Shown here: positions 52,283 through 60,635 of the stretch, one piece after another
Layout of the letters: every line of letters begins with the position of its first letter
How positions within the stretch are numbered: position 1 is the first letter of the stretch
From: an uncultured Trueperaceae bacterium
Lineage (GTDB): Bacteria > Deinococcota > Deinococci > Deinococcales > Trueperaceae
Reading direction: 5' to 3'
NCBI GenBank assembly: GCA_937873495.1
Contig: CALMXZ010000011.1
Coordinates: 579,790-643,789 of the forward strand
Length of the DNA stretch: 64,000 nucleotides
The notes under the pieces: generated by a model
Seen by the model: the letters and a program-made list of their open reading frames with translations, nothing else
Databases searched by the model: none
What the model was told of the DNA's origin: nothing
Made by a program: the position numbers and the translations under genes

Positions 52283-53209
52283 ATGAGCAACACCACCAGG
52301 CGGCCGTCGGCCGCCACCTTCGCCGCCGTCCTGACCGTCTTCGCCCTGACGGCCTTCGCCACCACCTCGGCCCAGACCGTCACCGTGGCGACCGCTCGCG
52401 GCGACGTCGCCGCGCCGGCGAACCCCGCGGTCGTGTTCTCGTACGACTACGACGCGATCGACACCCTCACCGTCCTCGGTGTCGCGGTCGACGGCGCGCC
52501 GCCCCTCGCCGGAGTCGTGCCGGCGTGGGCGCAACTCGATGTGCTCAACATCGGCTCGCTCTTCGAGCCCGACTACGAGGTCGTCAACGCGGAGCAGCCC
52601 GGCCTCATCGTCGTGGGGGGTCGCTCCGCGGCCGCGCACGACGAGCTGGCCAAGCTCGCGCCGACCATCGACCTCTCCGGCTCCGGCGACCTGCTGGCCG
52701 ACATCCACCGCAACGCGCGCACCCTGAGCGCCATCTTCGGCAAGCAAGCAGAGGGCGAGGCCGCCCTGGCCGCCATCGACGCCAAGATCGAGTCCGTGCG
52801 GGCCCAGGTGTCCACCGCCGACGACGGCATGCTGATCATGGTCTCCGGCGGCAGCCTCTCCGTGATCGCCCCCGACAACCTCCGCGGCCGTTTCCTCTAC
52901 GACGTGCTCGGCCTCACGCCCACCATCGCCGACGTGCAGTCCGCCACCCACGGGGAGCCCATCAGCTTCGAGTTCCTCCTCGAGCACGACCCGCAGTGGG
53001 TCTTCGTGATCGACCGCGACGCCGCCATCGGCACCGAAGGCGCCCAGCCGGCCGCCGCCGTCCTCGACAACGAGCTCATGCGCAACACGACGGCCTGGAA
53101 GGACGGGAACGTCGTGTACCTGAACCCGTTCAACTGGTACATCGTGCTCGGCACCGGCCTGAGCACGGCCAACGCGATGCTGGACGAGGTCGCGGCCGCG
53201 TTCCAGTAA
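52283..53209 (+). CDS. Iron-siderophore ABC transporter binding protein
   Basis: 308 residues, ATG after GGGAGGA. The signal peptide ends T-T-S-A before Q-T-V-T-V-A-T. The fold is the FecB/CeuE type: two lobes, with Y-D-Y-D-A-I-D-T-L, P-D-Y-E-V-V-N-A-E-Q-P-G-L-I-V-V-G-G-R-S-A, and a long central helix after I-F-G-K-Q-A-E-G-E. Such proteins deliver ferric catecholate-type siderophores to the permease pair. There is no lipobox, although Gram-positive relatives are lipoproteins. First gene of a four-gene importer operon; homologous sets are named Ceu, Fat or YclNOPQ. Confidence 0.92.
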   Translation: MSNTTRRPSAATFAAVLTVFALTAFATTSAQTVTVATARGDVAAPANPAVVFSYDYDAIDTLTVLGVAVDGAPPLAGVVPAWAQLDVLNIGSLFEPDYEVVNAEQPGLIVVGGRSAAAHDELAKLAPTIDLSGSGDLLADIHRNARTLSAIFGKQAEGEAALAAIDAKIESVRAQVSTADDGMLIMVSGGSLSVIAPDNLRGRFLYDVLGLTPTIADVQSATHGEPISFEFLLEHDPQWVFVIDRDAAIGTEGAQPAAAVLDNELMRNTTAWKDGNVVYLNPFNWYIVLGTGLSTANAMLDEVAAAFQ

Positions 53210-53235
53210 CAAGCAGTAAGCTGTAGCGCATCGTC

Positions 53236-54225
53236 GTGAAGTCGGGAGAGTCGAAGCGTCACGGAGTGCTACTGGCGGCGGCGGCCGTCCTGGTGCTCGC
53301 GCTCGCGGTGGTCAGCGTCGCCGTCGGCGTCTTCGACCTCTCCTGGCAGGGCTTGGTGGAAGGCGGCGAGGAGCGCCTGAACGCGCTCGTGCTCCTCGCC
53401 AGCCGCGTTCCGCGCACCATCGCCGTGCTTCTGGTCGGCATGTCGATGGGAGTGGCCGGGCTGCTCATGCAGCTCCTGTCGCGCAACCGCTTCGTGTCGC
53501 CTTCCACGGCAGGCACGGTCGAGTCGGCCAGCTTCGGCATCCTGATCACCATGGTGTTCACACCGAACGCGCCCGTGATGGTCAAGATGCTGATCGCGGC
53601 CGCCTTCGCGCTCGCCGGCACGGCGCTCCTGATGCTCATCATCCGGCGCACGCCGCTGCGCTCGCCCTTGGTGGTGCCACTCATCGGACTGATGCTGGGC
53701 GGCGTGATCGGCGCGGCTACCACCTTCATCGCCTACCGTTACAACCTCCTGCAGAGCCTCGCGAGTTGGACGACGGGCGACTTCTCCCGCGTCCTGCGCG
53801 GCCGCTACGAGCTCCTCTGGGTGTCGGGAGGCCTCACCGCCATCGCATACTTCGCGGCCGACCGCTTCACCGTGGCCGGCATGGGCGAGTCCTTCACCAA
53901 GAACCTCGGCATCGATTACCGCAAGGTCATGATCCTCGGCCTCGTCATCGTCTCGCTCGTGACGGCCGTGAACGTCGTGACGGTCGGGGCGGTGCCGTTC
54001 ATAGGGCTGGTGGTGCCCAACGTGGTCAGCCTGCTCGTGGGCGACAACGTCAGGCGCGCGATCCCGTGGATCGCCGTCTTCGGGGCCGGCTTCGTGCTCG
54101 CCTGCGACCTGCTCGGCCGCACCTTGCGCTACCCGTACGAGGTGCCCGTCGGCACCGTCATCGGCGTCGTCGGGGCCGCGCTCTTCCTGTTCCTACTGCT
54201 TAGGCGTTCGTCTCGTGTCGGCTGA
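53236..54225 (+). CDS. FecCD-family iron-siderophore permease 1
   Basis: 329 residues, GTG start. About nine transmembrane helices and the FecCD signatures S-R-V-P-R-T-I-A-V-L-L-V-G-M-S-M-G-V-A-G-L-L-M-Q (read in two parts: R-V-P-R-T and G-x-x-L-x-x-Q-L-L) and V-P-F-I-G-L-V-V-P-N. It overlaps the next permease gene by 11 bp. CeuB/YclN-like rather than FhuB/BtuC-like judged by length and by the paired gene arrangement. Confidence 0.9.
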   Translation: MKSGESKRHGVLLAAAAVLVLALAVVSVAVGVFDLSWQGLVEGGEERLNALVLLASRVPRTIAVLLVGMSMGVAGLLMQLLSRNRFVSPSTAGTVESASFGILITMVFTPNAPVMVKMLIAAAFALAGTALLMLIIRRTPLRSPLVVPLIGLMLGGVIGAATTFIAYRYNLLQSLASWTTGDFSRVLRGRYELLWVSGGLTAIAYFAADRFTVAGMGESFTKNLGIDYRKVMILGLVIVSLVTAVNVVTVGAVPFIGLVVPNVVSLLVGDNVRRAIPWIAVFGAGFVLACDLLGRTLRYPYEVPVGTVIGVVGAALFLFLLLRRSSRVG

Positions 54226-55237
54226 CGCCCGGGCCATCGCCAGGCGTCCCGCCGCCGCCCGGCAGCTCGACCGGCGCCGCTGGGGCCGGTTCCCGCCCAC
54301 CGTCGTCATCGTCGTCCTGTGTGTCGTCGTCGCTATCTCTATCTACCTGTTCATGACCTTGGGCGCACGCGGTTCGTGGAGCTTCATCATCCCGTTCCGC
54401 GGCCGCAAGGTGCTCGGCATGCTGCTCGTCGGCACGGCCATCTCCGTGTCGACCGTCATGTTCCAGACGGTCACGACGAACCGTATCCTCACCCCCTCCA
54501 TCATGGGCTTCGACGCCCTGTACATGCTCCTCCAGACGTGTCTGGCGTTCTTCCTCGGCGCCACGAGCCTGACCCAGCTGGACGGACGGATGATGTTCGC
54601 GCTGGAGACGGTCGGCCTCATGGCTTTCGCCGGCGCCCTCTACTACTGGCTGTTCGTCGTCGGGCACCGCAGCCTGCACTTGCTCGTTCTCGCTGGCATA
54701 GTGCTCGGCGTCATGCTGCGCAGCGTCACGAACCTGCTGCAACGCGTCATGGACCCACTCACGTTCGCCGTCTTGCAGGACACGTTCTTCGCGAGCTTCA
54801 ACACGTTCGACGCCAACCTGCTCCTCCCCGCAGGGATCGTGGTGGGGGCGGCCCTCTACGCCGCCTGGCGCATGCGCCATACGCTCGACATCCTCGCGCT
54901 GGGCCGCGAGATGGCCATGGGCCTCGGAGTCGACTACCGCCGGACGGTCACGCAGGCGCTGGCCATCATCACAGCGCTGGTGGCAGTGTCCACCGCCCTC
55001 GTCGGGCCGGTGACGTTCTTCGGCCTCATCGTCGCCAACCTCGCCTACGCCCTACTGCGCTCCTACCGCCACCGGGTGATAATGCCGGCTGCGGCGCTCC
55101 TCGCCGCCGTCGTGCTCATCCTCGGGCAGACGGTGCTCGAGCGCGTCCTTGGTCTCGGCACGAGCCTGTCCGTCATCGTCGAGTTCGCCGGCGGACTGCT
55201 CTTCATCTACCTCGTGTTGAGGGGAGTCGTCAGATGA
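54215..55237 (+). CDS. FecCD-family iron-siderophore permease 2
   Basis: 340 residues, GTG start overlapping permease 1. It has a basic N-terminus of about 25 residues, then nine helices. F-R-G-R-K-V-L-G-M-L-L-V-G replaces the R-L-P-R motif, as usual for CeuC/YclO-type partners, and G-P-V-T-F-F-G-L-I-V-A-N is the late signature. The stop overlaps the ATPase start by ATGA. Confidence 0.9.
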   Translation: MSADARAIARRPAAARQLDRRRWGRFPPTVVIVVLCVVVAISIYLFMTLGARGSWSFIIPFRGRKVLGMLLVGTAISVSTVMFQTVTTNRILTPSIMGFDALYMLLQTCLAFFLGATSLTQLDGRMMFALETVGLMAFAGALYYWLFVVGHRSLHLLVLAGIVLGVMLRSVTNLLQRVMDPLTFAVLQDTFFASFNTFDANLLLPAGIVVGAALYAAWRMRHTLDILALGREMAMGLGVDYRRTVTQALAIITALVAVSTALVGPVTFFGLIVANLAYALLRSYRHRVIMPAAALLAAVVLILGQTVLERVLGLGTSLSVIVEFAGGLLFIYLVLRGVVR

Positions 55238-55992
55238 TCACCGCCCGCAACCTGACCAAGCGCTACGGCCAGACGGTCGTGCTCGACGACGTCAGCGTCG
55301 AGATCCCGCGCGGCGGCATCACCGCCATGATCGGCCCAAACGGCGCGGGCAAGTCGACGCTCCTCTCCCTGGTCGGCCGCCTGCTCAAGGCCGACGGCGG
55401 GACCGTCGAGATCGACGGCGTGCCGACCAACGGCATGAAGCAGTCCGAGTTCGCCAAGAAGGTCGCCATCCTGCGGCAGGACAACCACTTGGCAGTGCGG
55501 CTCACGGTCGAGGACCTCGTGACGTTCGGCCGCTACCCGCACTCGCAAGGCCGCCCCACCGTCCAGGACCGCGGCCACGTCGAGGCCGCCCTCGACTACC
55601 TCGAGCTCCAGGACCTGCGCCACCGCTTCCTCGACGAGCTGTCCGGCGGCCAACGCCAGCGGGCCTTCGTGGCCATGGTGCTCTGCCAGGACACGGATTA
55701 CGTCCTCCTCGACGAGCCGTTGGCGAGCCTCGACATGCGCCACGCCGTGGCCATGATGAAGCGCATGCGCGGCGTGACCGAGGACCTCGGCAAGACGGTC
55801 GTCATCGTGCTGCACGACATCAACTTCGCGGCGTCGTACGCCGACACGATCGTCGCCATGCGCGACGGGCGCGTCGTGCAGCACGCCGTGGTCGACGAGG
55901 TCATGACCCCAGAGGCGCTGCGGGCCATCTACGACGTCGACGTGCACGTCGAGCAGATCGGCGGCAAGCCCATCGGCGTGTACTACACGTAA
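55234..55992 (+). CDS. Iron-siderophore ABC transporter ATPase
   Basis: 252 residues from the ATG at 55234. Walker A G-P-N-G-A-G-K-S-T, signature L-S-G-G-Q-R-Q-R, Walker B Y-V-L-L-D-E-P-L-A-S-L-D-M and H-loop V-L-H-D-I-N-F all present. It is the FecE/CeuD type, energising the two permeases encoded just upstream. It ends the operon; no terminator is clear before the DUF4282 gene. Confidence 0.94.
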   Translation: MITARNLTKRYGQTVVLDDVSVEIPRGGITAMIGPNGAGKSTLLSLVGRLLKADGGTVEIDGVPTNGMKQSEFAKKVAILRQDNHLAVRLTVEDLVTFGRYPHSQGRPTVQDRGHVEAALDYLELQDLRHRFLDELSGGQRQRAFVAMVLCQDTDYVLLDEPLASLDMRHAVAMMKRMRGVTEDLGKTVVIVLHDINFAASYADTIVAMRDGRVVQHAVVDEVMTPEALRAIYDVDVHVEQIGGKPIGVYYT

Positions 55993-56067
55993 GACGGCAA
56001 TCGCACTGCGCTCGGCCCCGGCCTACCCCTATCCTGCCTCCGAACCACCCACTTCGGAGGCCTCAGC

Positions 56068-56385
56068 ATGGATACGCAGTCGTTCTTCTCCAAGCTCTTC
56101 GACATGTCGTTCTCGCAGTACGTCACGCCGGGCATCATCAAGATCATCTTCGTGCTCAGCATCGTCATGGCCGGCGTCGCGGCCATCGGCGTCTTCACGA
56201 CCTTCTCCTCGACGCTCGGGGGCATGGGCGTCCTCCTCGGCCTGATCCTCGCGGTGGTCGGCTTCGTCCTGTACGTGGTGCTGGCGCGCATGGGCCTCGA
56301 GGTCGTCATAGCCCTCTTCCGCATCGCGGAGAACACGCGGGTCATCGCCGACAACGCGCGGCGCCCGAACGACGGCCTGGGCTGA
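56068..56385 (+). CDS. DUF4282 small membrane protein
   Basis: 105 residues, ATG after CGGAGG. Two transmembrane helices (I-I-K-I-I-F-V-L-S-I-V-M-A-G and G-V-L-L-G-L-I-L-A-V-V-G-F) between a soluble F-F-S-K-L-F-D-M-S-F start and a charged R-M-G-L-E-V-V-I-A-L-F-R-I-A-E-N-T tail, which are the DUF4282 hallmarks. Function unknown; often found in actinobacteria and Deinococcota. Confidence 0.85.
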   Translation: MDTQSFFSKLFDMSFSQYVTPGIIKIIFVLSIVMAGVAAIGVFTTFSSTLGGMGVLLGLILAVVGFVLYVVLARMGLEVVIALFRIAENTRVIADNARRPNDGLG

Positions 56386-56430
56386 CGGCACTGGCTAATA
56401 GCACTGGCTGACGGCACCGGCTGACGGCAC
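56379..56430. repeat. Four 13-bp tandem repeats
   Basis: Units at 56379, 56392, 56405 and 56418, consensus TGGCTGACGGCAC, start over the stop codon of the DUF4282 gene. The second unit is diverged (TGGCTAATAGCAC). Confidence 0.8.
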
Positions 56431-56470
56431 GGGCGGCACCCCTCGCCCAGCCGCGCCGGCCCCACGGCAA

Positions 56471-56512
56471 AGAAGAGCCGCCGACCCGGTTACCGGCGTC
56501 GGCGGCTCTTCT
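56471..56512. terminator. Bidirectional terminator
   Basis: Perfect 15-bp arms AGAAGAGCCGCCGAC (56471-56485) and GTCGGCGGCTCTTCT (56498-56512), with an inner CCGGT/ACCGG stem. It separates the convergent DUF4282 and PIG-L genes. Confidence 0.8.
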
Positions 56513-56623
56513 CTTACGTCGTGTCTCTTACGTCGTACCCGGGCCGGCTAAGCGACCCGGCTCGCTCTCGGTCGGCTCGAGCGGGGCTCGAGCCGACCGG
56601 TAGTGCTCTCCTAGTGCTCTCCC
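56513..56623. other. Short tandem repeats and a 14-bp hairpin
   Basis: No gene. It contains CTCTTACGTCGT twice (56511-56522 and 56525-56536), TAGTGCTCTCC twice (56601-56611 and 56612-56622), and a perfect palindromic hairpin CGGTCGGCTCGAGC (56569-56582) with a GGG loop (right arm 56586-56599), a possible second terminator for the minus-strand gene. Confidence 0.7.
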
Positions 56624-59230
56624 TTACTCCTGAGCGGGCGGGGTGAGCAGGTTGGCGTAGATGCGGTAGGCGCCCGGCACGTTGTTCTCGATCTCCGTGT
56701 GGAGGACGAGGCTCGTGTAGGTGTAGCGGCCCTTGCCGTAGTCGGTGGTGAGCATGGAGCCGAGGAAGGGGAGCTCGTCCCACGTGTCCGGCCACTGCCT
56801 GTCGGTGACGCTGAAGAGCGGGGTGTAGTGCTCGTCCCACTCCTGCGCGAAGTACAGGCCACGCTCCTTCACCCAGTTGTCGAAGTCGGCCTGGGTGAGG
56901 ACGTTCGGGGTGGTCATGATCGGGTTCTCCGGCTCGAGGAACTCGACCTCGCCGTCGGCGGCCGTGACGCGCGAGAGGAGCGAAACGCGGCCGAGCTGGA
57001 TCTCGTACGGGGGCACCGACTCCGGGTCCCAGGCGTCGGCGGGGCGGTGGTACTGGACGAGCAGGTTGCCGCCGTCCTCGACCCACTTCATGAGGCGCTG
57101 GTTCGCGGCGAACAGGTCGGGGCGGGCGCGGTACGAGTAGATGCCGACCGCGATGGAGTCGTACTTGCTGAGGTCGCCGGTCGTGAGGTCGTCCTCGGTG
57201 AGGAGGTCGACGTTCATGCCGATCTGGCGCAGGCCTTCGTACACGCGGTCGGAGCCGCCGTCGACGTAGCCGATGCGCAGGCTCGGGTCGAAGGCGACCT
57301 GCAGGGCCTGGACGTTGGCGGACGCGGAGCTCACGAGGTACGTCTTGCCGATGTGCTCGTAGCTGATGACGCGGGTGTAGTCGGTGCTGGAGGCGGCGCC
57401 TTCGGCGCGCACGGCGAAGTCGTAGGCGCCTTCCGTGACACCGGCACCCGGGGTGAGGGTGAAGGAGGCGCCGCGCGCGTCGCCCTTGCGGTCGAAGCTC
57501 AAGGCGACGGAGGCGGGCTCGACGGTCCAGCCGTCAGGGGCGTCGACGGTAAGGACCGTCTCGGCCGGGCCGTTCACGTAGTTCGTGGCGGCCACGTTCA
57601 TGACGAGCTCGGAGGGGCTGAGGAAGTTGTAGACGAGGTTCTCGGGGGTGACACGCAGGGAGATGTCGGGCAGAACGCCGATGATCTCGCGCGCGTCGAC
57701 CGTGACCGAGACGGGCACGCCGTCCACCTCGTACGAGACGACGCCGTAGACGTCGCCGGAGGCGCGGAACGGGTTCACGTTGCGGCGGTAGGGGTTGTAG
57801 TAGGGGGCGTCGGCCGGGACGGTGACGATGAAGGTCTGCTTGGCGGTCTGACCGTTGGTCAGGTTGGCCGGCTCGACGGCTTCCTTGGCCTCGACGGTCC
57901 AGCCCTCGGGCGCGACGACGGCGAAGCTGACGTTGTCGGCGTTCACGGTGCCGCCGAGGTAGGCGCTGACGGTCACTTCGGTCGTGCCGCCGCGGGTGAG
58001 TTCGGGGTTGGCGGCCACGATGCGCGTGACGAGGGAGAGGGCGCGGCGGCTCGCCACCTGGAGCTCGAGCTCCTTCTGGGCGAGGCGGAAGTCGATATCG
58101 GCGGCCGTGGCGGCGTCGACGCCGGAAGCGGCGAGCGTGGCGCGGGCGGCGCGCACGGTCGCGAGGGCGACGGTCAGCTCACCCTGCACGGCACCGAAGT
58201 CCGGGAACGCGGCGATGGCGCGATCGATGGCGGCCTGCGCGTCGGTCAGGAGACCGGCGAGCGTCGCGTCATCGACCTTGGCGGCCAGGTCGGCGACCGT
58301 GTAGGGGATGCCGGCGAAGAGCGAGGTGTCCGTCTCGGCGTCCGTCACGAAGGACTGGACGAGGTGGAGGTTGGAGTTCGTGGAGCGCTCGTCGGCCCAG
58401 CTGCCCATGTCCTGGCTGCGGTGGTAGGCGCGCGACTGCTGGCCGAGCTGCTCGTACGTGGCGCCGTAGACCTGGTCGTAGCCGCCGGTCGGGATGGAGA
58501 GGGTCGTATCCAGCTCGAAGTCGGCCTGGCCGGAGCCGCGGCCGCTCGGCAGGTAGAACTTGGCGGCCTGCCACGGCGCGAGGCCAAGCTCGAAGTGCTC
58601 GGGGTAGGCGTTCGGGTCGGCGGCGAGGGTGAACGCCTGCTCGGCCGCGTAGGCCATGGCGCGGTGGTTGCCGTGCTGCCCGAAGACGTTCTGGAAGTTG
58701 GTGAAGATGACGTCGGGGCGGCTCTGGCGGATGGCGCGCACGAGCTTCTCCATCATGACGTCCTCGCCCCAGATCTCGAGCGTCTCGACGGCGGACTTGG
58801 AGAAGCGGAAGTCGAAGATGGGGTCGTCGAAGCTCTCGCTGAGGAAGAACAGCTCCACGTTGAACGCGGCGCTGGCCTGCTCCATCTCGCGGCTACGCAG
58901 CACGCCGAGCGCCTGGAGGTACTCGGTGCCGATGGAGTTCTGACCGCCTTCGCCGCGGTTGGCGGTGACGGTGATGCTGCGCACGCCGAGGCCCTTGGAG
59001 AGGAGCGCGATCTGGCTGGAGCGCTCGTCGTCCGGGTGGGCGCCGACGGTCATGAAGCTGGCGACGGACTTGAGGGGCGTGAGGGCCTCGTAGAGGTCGA
59101 GGATGCCGATCTGAGCCTCTTGCTCGAGGACGCGGGCGTCCGTGCGGCTCTGGGCAGAACCGAACGCGACGAGGAGCGCCATGAGCGATACGACCACCGC
59201 GCGCAGAAGGTTGTTGGACTTCGCTTGCAT
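56624..59230 (-). CDS. Secreted PIG-L family deacetylase-like protein
   Basis: 868 residues, ATG after GGAGG. The signal peptide ends F-G-S-A before Q-S-R-T. The PIG-L/LmbE domain carries A-H-P-D-D-E (64-69) and H-G-N-H-R (186-190), the zinc ligands of N-acetylglucosamine deacetylases. The middle has two NEW3-like beta domains (V-S-A-Y-L-G-G-T-V-N and L-V-Y-N-F-L-S-P-S-E). The last 200 residues look like a ThuA/glutaminase-type Rossmann domain (Y-D-S-I-A-V-G-I-Y-S-Y, D-G-G-N-L-L-V-Q-Y). It probably removes acetyl groups from an extracellular glycan or glycoconjugate. It stands alone, with terminators downstream. Confidence 0.88.
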   Translation of the reverse strand: MQAKSNNLLRAVVVSLMALLVAFGSAQSRTDARVLEQEAQIGILDLYEALTPLKSVASFMTVGAHPDDERSSQIALLSKGLGVRSITVTANRGEGGQNSIGTEYLQALGVLRSREMEQASAAFNVELFFLSESFDDPIFDFRFSKSAVETLEIWGEDVMMEKLVRAIRQSRPDVIFTNFQNVFGQHGNHRAMAYAAEQAFTLAADPNAYPEHFELGLAPWQAAKFYLPSGRGSGQADFELDTTLSIPTGGYDQVYGATYEQLGQQSRAYHRSQDMGSWADERSTNSNLHLVQSFVTDAETDTSLFAGIPYTVADLAAKVDDATLAGLLTDAQAAIDRAIAAFPDFGAVQGELTVALATVRAARATLAASGVDAATAADIDFRLAQKELELQVASRRALSLVTRIVAANPELTRGGTTEVTVSAYLGGTVNADNVSFAVVAPEGWTVEAKEAVEPANLTNGQTAKQTFIVTVPADAPYYNPYRRNVNPFRASGDVYGVVSYEVDGVPVSVTVDAREIIGVLPDISLRVTPENLVYNFLSPSELVMNVAATNYVNGPAETVLTVDAPDGWTVEPASVALSFDRKGDARGASFTLTPGAGVTEGAYDFAVRAEGAASSTDYTRVISYEHIGKTYLVSSASANVQALQVAFDPSLRIGYVDGGSDRVYEGLRQIGMNVDLLTEDDLTTGDLSKYDSIAVGIYSYRARPDLFAANQRLMKWVEDGGNLLVQYHRPADAWDPESVPPYEIQLGRVSLLSRVTAADGEVEFLEPENPIMTTPNVLTQADFDNWVKERGLYFAQEWDEHYTPLFSVTDRQWPDTWDELPFLGSMLTTDYGKGRYTYTSLVLHTEIENNVPGAYRIYANLLTPPAQE

Positions 59231-59636
59231 CAGGTTATGCCTCCGTGGGTGTTCAACGTGGGTCCGGGGGTCATGGCCCCCGGCCAGCCGGTACCTTGCC
59301 GCCGGCTCGTGCGAGCCGGTTCCGCGCGGTCGGACCGTCGCCGGCCCTGGCTGGAGTCGTGGCGTGCGGCCTGTCCTTCGCTCTTGCGAACCGTCACCTC
59401 CGCGGCCCTGAGAGTGGTCGGCGGCGTTCGGGCTAGGCTTCGCCGGCGACTGGAACTCGCACTATGAAACATCTTTCACAATGGGGTTTCTAAATGTCCC
59501 TCTGAAAGGGTACGAAGGGGGCGCGGGGATGTCAACACGCTGTCATGGCGAAGTGGTACACAGGCCGGCGAGCCCGAGGCACGACCCGCCGACTCGCAGG
59601 ACGGACGCCGCCGTCCGTACCACTGGACTCGTCTTC
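59231..59636. other. Non-coding stretch upstream of the PIG-L gene
   Basis: About 400 bp without a believable gene. The part at 59460-59515 is AT-richer (GAAACATCTTTC and CCCTCTGAAAGGG dyads) and is the likely promoter area of the PIG-L gene, but no clear -35/-10 pair can be chosen. Confidence 0.5.
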
Positions 59637-59718
59637 GTGAAGACCGTGGGTGGCAACGGACCGGTCGCCCTCGATACGAGCGTCATCCTGGCCGCGCTAC
59701 TGGAGAACCATCAGCCCC
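59637..59718 (+). pseudogene. PIN-domain remnant (N-terminal part)
   Basis: The frame reads V-A-L-D-T-S-V-I-L-A-A-L-L-E-N-H, the typical first strand and helix of a VapC-like PIN domain with its catalytic Asp. After about 27 residues it runs into the last codons of the opposite DUF58 gene, so the rest of the toxin is gone. No antitoxin is seen next to it. Confidence 0.5.
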
Positions 59719-60633
59719 CTAGCGGATCAGGCCGTACCGGGCCCAGTCCTTGAGGAGGAGCGCCTCCAGGTCGTCGTCGGAGCGCGCCCGCAGCCAGGTC
59801 CCGCCGTGGCGCACGAAGGCGCTCTCCAGCCCCTCCTGCCAGCGCCGCAGGTTCTGCGCGTAGACCGCCAGCGCGGCGGGCGTGAGGGCGACGTTCAGCT
59901 CGGCCCCTGTCTCCACGTCCTCGAGGGTGAGCGTGCCGCTCCCGAGCGCCCCGCCGCCGAGGCTTCCCGCCGCGAGCGCGCCCGGGTCCAACTCCTCTGG
60001 CGAGCAGACCTGCACCCCGACGACCTCCTGCCTGGCGGCCCGCAGCACGGCCAGCCCAGCCTCTGGTGCGGCGAAGAGCCAGTCGCTGACGACCAGGCAC
60101 AGCCCCGGCCGCGGCAGGCGCGCCACGAGCGCCTTGGCGGCGTGAGCGAACCCCACCGCGCCCTCGGCCCGCAGCCCGCCGAGCCACTCGAAGAGCTGCC
60201 CGGCCGCCCGCACGCTGCCGCCCCGCGGACCCCAGTGCAGGCCGTGGCCGGTGAAGGCCATGAGCCGCACGCGGTCCGTGCCCGCGAGCGCGACGTACGC
60301 GAGCGCGCCCGCCAAGCGCCGCGCCAGGACGGACTTCTCCGGCGCACCGCCGCGCATCGACGCGCTCATGTCGACCACCACCGTCACGGCCAGCTGCTCC
60401 AGCAGGTCGCCCTCCCGCACGAACAGCTCGCCGGACCGGGCCTCGACGTGCGGATCGACGCGCCGCAGGTCGTCGCCCGGTTGGTAGGCGCGGTACTCCG
60501 CGAACTCCATGCCAGGGCCGAGCGTGCTAGAGCGGTGCTCGCCCACCCCGCCGAACGTGCCTGAGCGCGGCACGTTCAGGCGGCGGCGCGCCAGGCGCTG
60601 CAACAGGCTCGGTGGCGGGGCGACGTCGATCAT
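59719..60633 (-). CDS. DUF58 domain protein
   Basis: 304 residues. The DUF58 signature is G-x-E-F-A-E-Y-R-x-Y-Q-P-G-D-D-L-R-R-V-D (read as E-Y-R and P-G-D-D-L-R). It leads into a VWA-like fold with V-V-V-D-M-S-A-S-M, a MIDAS-like D-x-S-x-S. No membrane segment. DUF58 proteins accompany MoxR ATPases and VWA proteins in Bat-type or chaperone clusters; the three genes here are adjacent on one strand, with 2 bp between moxR and this gene. Confidence 0.9.
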   Translation of the reverse strand: MIDVAPPPSLLQRLARRRLNVPRSGTFGGVGEHRSSTLGPGMEFAEYRAYQPGDDLRRVDPHVEARSGELFVREGDLLEQLAVTVVVDMSASMRGGAPEKSVLARRLAGALAYVALAGTDRVRLMAFTGHGLHWGPRGGSVRAAGQLFEWLGGLRAEGAVGFAHAAKALVARLPRPGLCLVVSDWLFAAPEAGLAVLRAARQEVVGVQVCSPEELDPGALAAGSLGGGALGSGTLTLEDVETGAELNVALTPAALAVYAQNLRRWQEGLESAFVRHGGTWLRARSDDDLEALLLKDWARYGLIR

Positions 60634-60635
60634 GC

